From NCBI GenBank assembly GCA_005788935.1, contig SYAK01000466.1, forward strand, positions 1 through 8,887: a DNA stretch of 8,887 bases, in the 5' to 3' direction. The stretch is from Pseudomonadota bacterium (lineage in GTDB: Bacteria; Myxococcota; UBA9042; PHBI01). Positions 6,300 to 8,887 of this stretch are shown one piece after another (the stretch's first letter is position 1; each line of letters starts with the position of its first letter). The notes under the pieces were generated by a model. It searched no databases and was not told the origin of the DNA. It saw only the letters and a program-made list of their open reading frames with translations. The position numbers and the translations under genes are program-made.

Positions 6300-6387
6300 A
6301 CTTGACCCTCGGATCGGTGCGTGGAACAACGGATTCTGGCGCGATATTCACAGTCTCGCCCTCTCTGACGGGACTCTCTCCCGCAAC

Positions 6388-6392
6388 AGGAG
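6388..6392 (+). promoter_or_regulatory. Ribosome binding site of the collagen-like gene
   Basis: AGGAG lies eight bases before ATG 6401. The 189-bp gap before this gene also holds TTGACC at 6302-6307, but only AACAAC stands 17 bases further on, so I do not call a promoter. Confidence 0.65.
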
Positions 6393-6400
6393 CCCCCGGC

Positions 6401-8887
6401 ATGCGCAGGACTCTCCCCTTCCTCGTCGCGCTCGTCGCGCTACTGGCCGCACCTTCGGCAAGCGCGGTGCCGCCGGAGATCATCCCCGTCCAGGGTCTCG
6501 TGACCGACGTCGACGGCAATCCCCTCGATGGTCCGACCGCGATGCGCTTCGCCTTGTACGCGTCGTCGGACGCTGTCGAGCCCCTGTGGACGGAGTACCG
6601 CGTCGGCGCTGACGTGGTTGAGGTCGACGGGGGGTACTTCGCTGTCTATCTCGGCGAGATCGCGCCGCTCATCGTCGAGGATCTGCTGTCGGCGGAGGCC
6701 CTCTGGCTCGGGTTCGGAGTGGATGACGCCCCTGAAATCGGGCGAGTCCAGGTCGGCTCGGTCCCCTACGCGCTGCTCGCAGACACGGCGCACACCGCGA
6801 CGAATGCGATCGGTGACATCACCCCCCGCTCTGTCGCGATCAACGGGCGCATCGTCATCGATGCCGAGGGGCGGTGGGTCGGGCCATCGACGGGCCTGAT
6901 CGGTCCGCAGGGTCCAGCTGGTGCGCAGGGTCCGGCGGGTCTGCGAGGCGAGCCAGGCCTTCGTGGAGAGGCGGGGCCAGTCGGTCCTCAGGGTCCGGTT
7001 GGCCCTCAGGGTCCGGACGGGAAGCCTGGCACGTCCGTGGTGCTCGTGCGTAACGCACCCGAGAGCCCGTGTGAGGTCGGTGGGACGCTCTTGCGGGACC
7101 TTGGGAGCGGCGCTGACGTGTGGGTGTGTGACGGTCGACCAGGCGTCGCCGGTGATCGTGGCGAGACGGGTCCAGCAGGAGCGTCGGGGTCGTCGGTCGT
7201 GATCGTGGAGGACGCGGGCGAGAGTCCGTGCATCCTCGGCGGTGTCCTCATTCGGGACACCGGCAGCAGGCTTGACAGATGGATCTGCCACGGGCTCCTC
7301 GGGCCTGCCGGGGAGCCGGGAGCTCGAGGCGAGAAGGGTGAGCCCGGCGAGAAGGGTGCGCCCGGCGAGAAGGGTGAGCCCGGTGAGAAGGGTGAGCCCG
7401 GCGAGAAGGGTGAACCCGGCGACAAGGGTGCGCCCGGCGAGAAGGGTGAGCCCGGGCCGGTCGGGCCCGAGGGGCCGGCCGGCAACGCCGTCGTCATCGT
7501 GCGCGATGCTCCCGAGAGCCCATGTGCCGCTGGCGGCACGTTGATTCGCGATCTCGGCCTGCAGGCCGACAGCTGGATCTGCAATGGCATCAAGGGTCAG
7601 CCCGGTGAGCGTGGTGAGCCGGGTGCCGAGGGGCGCCCGGGTTCGTCCGTGGTCATCGTGACCGATGCCGTCGGGGGGCCGTGCGCGGCCGGTGGCGTCT
7701 TGTTGCGCGACACGGCGACCGAGGTCGAACGCTGGATCTGCGAGGGTGCGACGGGTCCGCGCGGCGAGCCAGGCACGCCAGGGGCTGTCGGACCGCCCGG
7801 ATTGGGGCTACCAGGTCCGCAGGGGCCTGCGGGCCTGCCCGGTCCGGTCGGGCCTGCGGGTCCGCAAGGTGACCGTGGCGAGTCTGGTCCTCAGGGTCCG
7901 CAAGGTGACCGTGGCGAGTCTGGTGCCCGGGGTCCGCAAGGTGACCGTGGCGAGTCTGGTCCTCAGGGTCCTCAAGGTGACCGTGGCGAGTCTGGTCCTC
8001 AGGGTCCTCAAGGTGACCGTGGCGAGTCTGGTCCTCAGGGTCCTCAAGGTGACCGTGGCGAGTCTGGTCCTGCTGGCAAGGATGGGGCCTCGATCGTCTT
8101 GGTGGAGGACACCTTCGACAGCCCCTGCCCGGGAGGCGGGGTCTTGATGCGCGATGGCTCCGGGCAGGATGCCTGGATCTGTCACGGGGTCATGGGACCT
8201 CAGGGTTCGACTGGTGACATGGGTCCTCAGGGGCCTTCAGGAGCCCCGGGTCCTCAGGGGCCGCGCGGAGATATGGGCCCTCAGGGTGCCACTGGTGACA
8301 CGGGTACCCAGGGTCCGCGCGGTGATATGGGGCCGTCTGGTCAGGACGGTACGTCCGTCGTGGTCATCCCGGACGCACCGAACAGCCCCTGCGCCGCGGG
8401 GGGGAGCCTGCTTCGGGACGGCACGGGTCGCGACAGCTGGGTCTGCAACGGCGTGCCGGGTCTCAAGGGTGACACGGGCCTAACGGGCCCGCGAGGCGAG
8501 CCTGGTGCTCAGGGGGGTACCGGTCCTCAGGGTGACACGGGCCCTCAGGGTCTCACGGGTGCCACGGGTCCTGAGGGCCCTCGGGGTGACACGGGCCCTC
8601 AGGGTCCGAAGGGCGACACAGGAACGACCGGTCCCCAGGGTGACATGGGCCCACAGGGTCCTCGGGGCGACGTGGGCCCGTCTGGCAAGGACGGTACGTC
8701 TGTGGTGTTGATTCTGGACGCTCCGACGAGCCCTTGCACGGCTGGCGGGAGCCTGCTTCGCGATGGCGCCGGCCGTGACAGCTGGGTCTGCAACGGCGTT
8801 CCGGGCCCGAAGGGCGACACAGGTCTGACCGGCGCCACTGGCGCCATGGGGTCGCAAGGCCCGAAGGGCGACACAGGCCTGACCGGC
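6401..8887 (+). CDS. Secreted modular collagen-like protein, partial at right edge
   Basis: 829 codons are open from ATG 6401 to the last base, with no stop. Residues 1-22 are a signal peptide ending ASA. Residues 23-134 form an N-domain with [16 protein letters not shown] (29-44), [19 protein letters not shown] and [13 protein letters not shown], as seen in secreted myxobacterial proteins with fibre-like tails. From residue 165, Gly-X-Y stretches of about 15, 6, 21, 6, 38, 18, 27 and at least 10 triplets alternate with seven 34-35-residue modules. The module consensus has SVVIV near its start, SPC, AAGG, LLRD, and D-x-W(I/V)C-x-G at its end. Trimeric helix formation without hydroxyproline is plausible from abundant KGE, KGD and ERGE charge pairs. 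The protein is probably an extracellular or surface fibre; ligand unknown. Three tandem repeats lie inside. Gly codons in the helix stretches are often GGT, unlike the GC-ending codons of neighbours. Confidence 0.93.
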   Translation, partial: MRRTLPFLVALVALLAAPSASAVPPEIIPVQGLVTDVDGNPLDGPTAMRFALYASSDAVEPLWTEYRVGADVVEVDGGYFAVYLGEIAPLIVEDLLSAEALWLGFGVDDAPEIGRVQVGSVPYALLADTAHTATNAIGDITPRSVAINGRIVIDAEGRWVGPSTGLIGPQGPAGAQGPAGLRGEPGLRGEAGPVGPQGPVGPQGPDGKPGTSVVLVRNAPESPCEVGGTLLRDLGSGADVWVCDGRPGVAGDRGETGPAGASGSSVVIVEDAGESPCILGGVLIRDTGSRLDRWICHGLLGPAGEPGARGEKGEPGEKGAPGEKGEPGEKGEPGEKGEPGDKGAPGEKGEPGPVGPEGPAGNAVVIVRDAPESPCAAGGTLIRDLGLQADSWICNGIKGQPGERGEPGAEGRPGSSVVIVTDAVGGPCAAGGVLLRDTATEVERWICEGATGPRGEPGTPGAVGPPGLGLPGPQGPAGLPGPVGPAGPQGDRGESGPQGPQGDRGESGARGPQGDRGESGPQGPQGDRGESGPQGPQGDRGESGPQGPQGDRGESGPAGKDGASIVLVEDTFDSPCPGGGVLMRDGSGQDAWICHGVMGPQGSTGDMGPQGPSGAPGPQGPRGDMGPQGATGDTGTQGPRGDMGPSGQDGTSVVVIPDAPNSPCAAGGSLLRDGTGRDSWVCNGVPGLKGDTGLTGPRGEPGAQGGTGPQGDTGPQGLTGATGPEGPRGDTGPQGPKGDTGTTGPQGDMGPQGPRGDVGPSGKDGTSVVLILDAPTSPCTAGGSLLRDGAGRDSWVCNGVPGPKGDTGLTGATGAMGSQGPKGDTGLTG
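7031..7135 (+). repeat. Two-Cys module 1 of the collagen-like protein
   Basis: Residues 211-245 (35 aa) begin [14 protein letters not shown] and end VWVCDG. Flanked by Gly-X-Y on both sides. It departs most from the others in EVGG rather than AAGG. Confidence 0.85.
7190..7294 (+). repeat. Two-Cys module 2
   Basis: Residues 264-298 (35 aa) begin [14 protein letters not shown], contain GGVLIRD and end RWICHG. It is separated from module 1 by only six triplets. Confidence 0.85.
7331..7456 (+). repeat. 18-bp tandem repeat, 7 units, encoding GEKG(E/A)P
   Basis: Seven in-frame units based on GAGAAGGGTGAGCCCGGC. Variants are GCG for GAG in units 2 and 6, GAC for the first GAG in unit 6, and synonymous GGT, GAA and GGG changes. 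The Lys-Gly-Glu pairs are known to stabilise collagen helices through interchain salt bridges. Unit number could change by slippage without shifting frame. Confidence 0.9.
7484..7588 (+). repeat. Two-Cys module 3
   Basis: Residues 362-396 (35 aa) begin [14 protein letters not shown], contain AAGGTLIRD and end DSWICNG. Closest to the consensus of all seven. Confidence 0.85.
7643..7747 (+). repeat. Two-Cys module 4
   Basis: Residues 415-449 (35 aa) begin [14 protein letters not shown], where GGPC replaces SPC, and end RWICEG. Only six triplets separate it from module 3. Confidence 0.85.
7850..8065 (+). repeat. 36-bp tandem repeat, 6 units, encoding [12 protein letters not shown]
   Basis: Six in-frame units fill most of the longest helix stretch. 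Units 4, 5 and 6 are identical base for base. Units 1-3 differ in their first half (GPAGPQ, GPQGPQ with a CCG codon, GARGPQ). The half encoding QGDRGES is identical in all six, including its codons, which points to recent duplication or gene conversion. Confidence 0.92.
8087..8188 (+). repeat. Two-Cys module 5
   Basis: Residues 563-596 (34 aa) begin [14 protein letters not shown], contain PGGGVLMRD and end AWICHG. One residue shorter between RD and W than modules 1-4. Confidence 0.85.
8351..8452 (+). repeat. Two-Cys module 6
   Basis: Residues 651-684 (34 aa) begin [14 protein letters not shown], contain [10 protein letters not shown] and end DSWVCNG. Very close to module 7. Confidence 0.85.
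8585..8692 (+). repeat. 27-bp (nine-residue) degenerate tandem repeat, 4 units
   Basis: Residues 729-764 fall into four nine-residue units, each beginning Gly-Asp: [27 protein letters not shown] and GDVGPSGKD. The DNA is diverged, unlike the 18-bp and 36-bp arrays, so this array looks older. Confidence 0.65.
8696..8797 (+). repeat. Two-Cys module 7
   Basis: Residues 766-799 (34 aa) begin [14 protein letters not shown], contain [10 protein letters not shown] and end DSWVCNG. The visible sequence continues in Gly-X-Y, so more modules may follow beyond the window. Confidence 0.85.

Noticed and set aside
6322..6355. Sigma54 (TGGC...) or ECF (GGAAC...GTC) promoter before the collagen gene
   Set aside because: TGGCGCGATATTCA lacks the TTGC half of a sigma54 site, and GGAAC to GTC is 25 bases apart, too far for an ECF promoter.
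7006..7593. Minus-strand frame with SPGSPF repeats opposite the collagen gene
   Set aside because: It is the antisense reading of the 18-bp tandem repeat. The plus-strand frame has a signal peptide, ribosome binding site and conserved modules.
7808..8185. Minus-strand frame with repeated [12 protein letters not shown], and a possible CRISPR-like array
   Set aside because: The period is 36 bases with no unique spacers, and every unit is an in-frame collagen segment. The antisense frame is only the complement of the repeat.

Overview
This GC-rich window looks like chromosome from a myxobacterium-like bacterium (Myxococcota or a close relative). That assignment is inferred from gene content: Cys-rich lipoproteins with CDDGDxC-type motifs, a 'QG.VTD..G.PLDG' secreted-protein N-domain common in that group, and strong GC bias with frequent GTG/TTG starts. 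No rRNA, tRNA, IS element or CRISPR array is visible.

Left half (1-3860), all genes on the minus strand. The window opens inside a biopterin-dependent aromatic amino acid hydroxylase (PhhA family), whose N-terminal 159 residues lie at 478-1. Upstream of it is a 679-aa exported lipoprotein (2672-633) with an acidic Pro/Ala linker, a block of 26 cysteines and a large C-terminal domain I cannot name. Further upstream is a two-gene operon of small Cys-rich exported proteins (3860-3390 and 3393-2947), joined by a 4-base GTGA overlap and sharing one cysteine spacing pattern.

Middle (3861-4304) is a 444-bp divergent intergenic region. Its right part is much more AT-rich than its surroundings and carries three inverted repeats of the form TGAC-N5-GTCA, which are good candidates for operators of the symporter operon.

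Right half (4305-8887), all genes on the plus strand. A dicarboxylate/amino acid:cation symporter (SDF/DAACS family) is translationally coupled through another GTGA overlap to a small, single-pass, single-domain MCE (MlaD-like) protein. After a 189-bp gap, a long secreted collagen-like protein begins at 6401 and runs off the right edge: 829 codons are visible with no stop. It alternates Gly-X-Y triple-helix stretches with seven copies of a 34-35-residue two-cysteine module. It also contains perfect or near-perfect 18-bp, 36-bp and 27-bp in-frame tandem repeats.

The most striking element is this modular collagen. Next come the three-site operator-like cluster and the unusual pairing of a symporter with an orphan MCE protein. 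Apart from the two coupled pairs, I see no evidence that the genes form one pathway. The common theme is envelope and cell-surface proteins.
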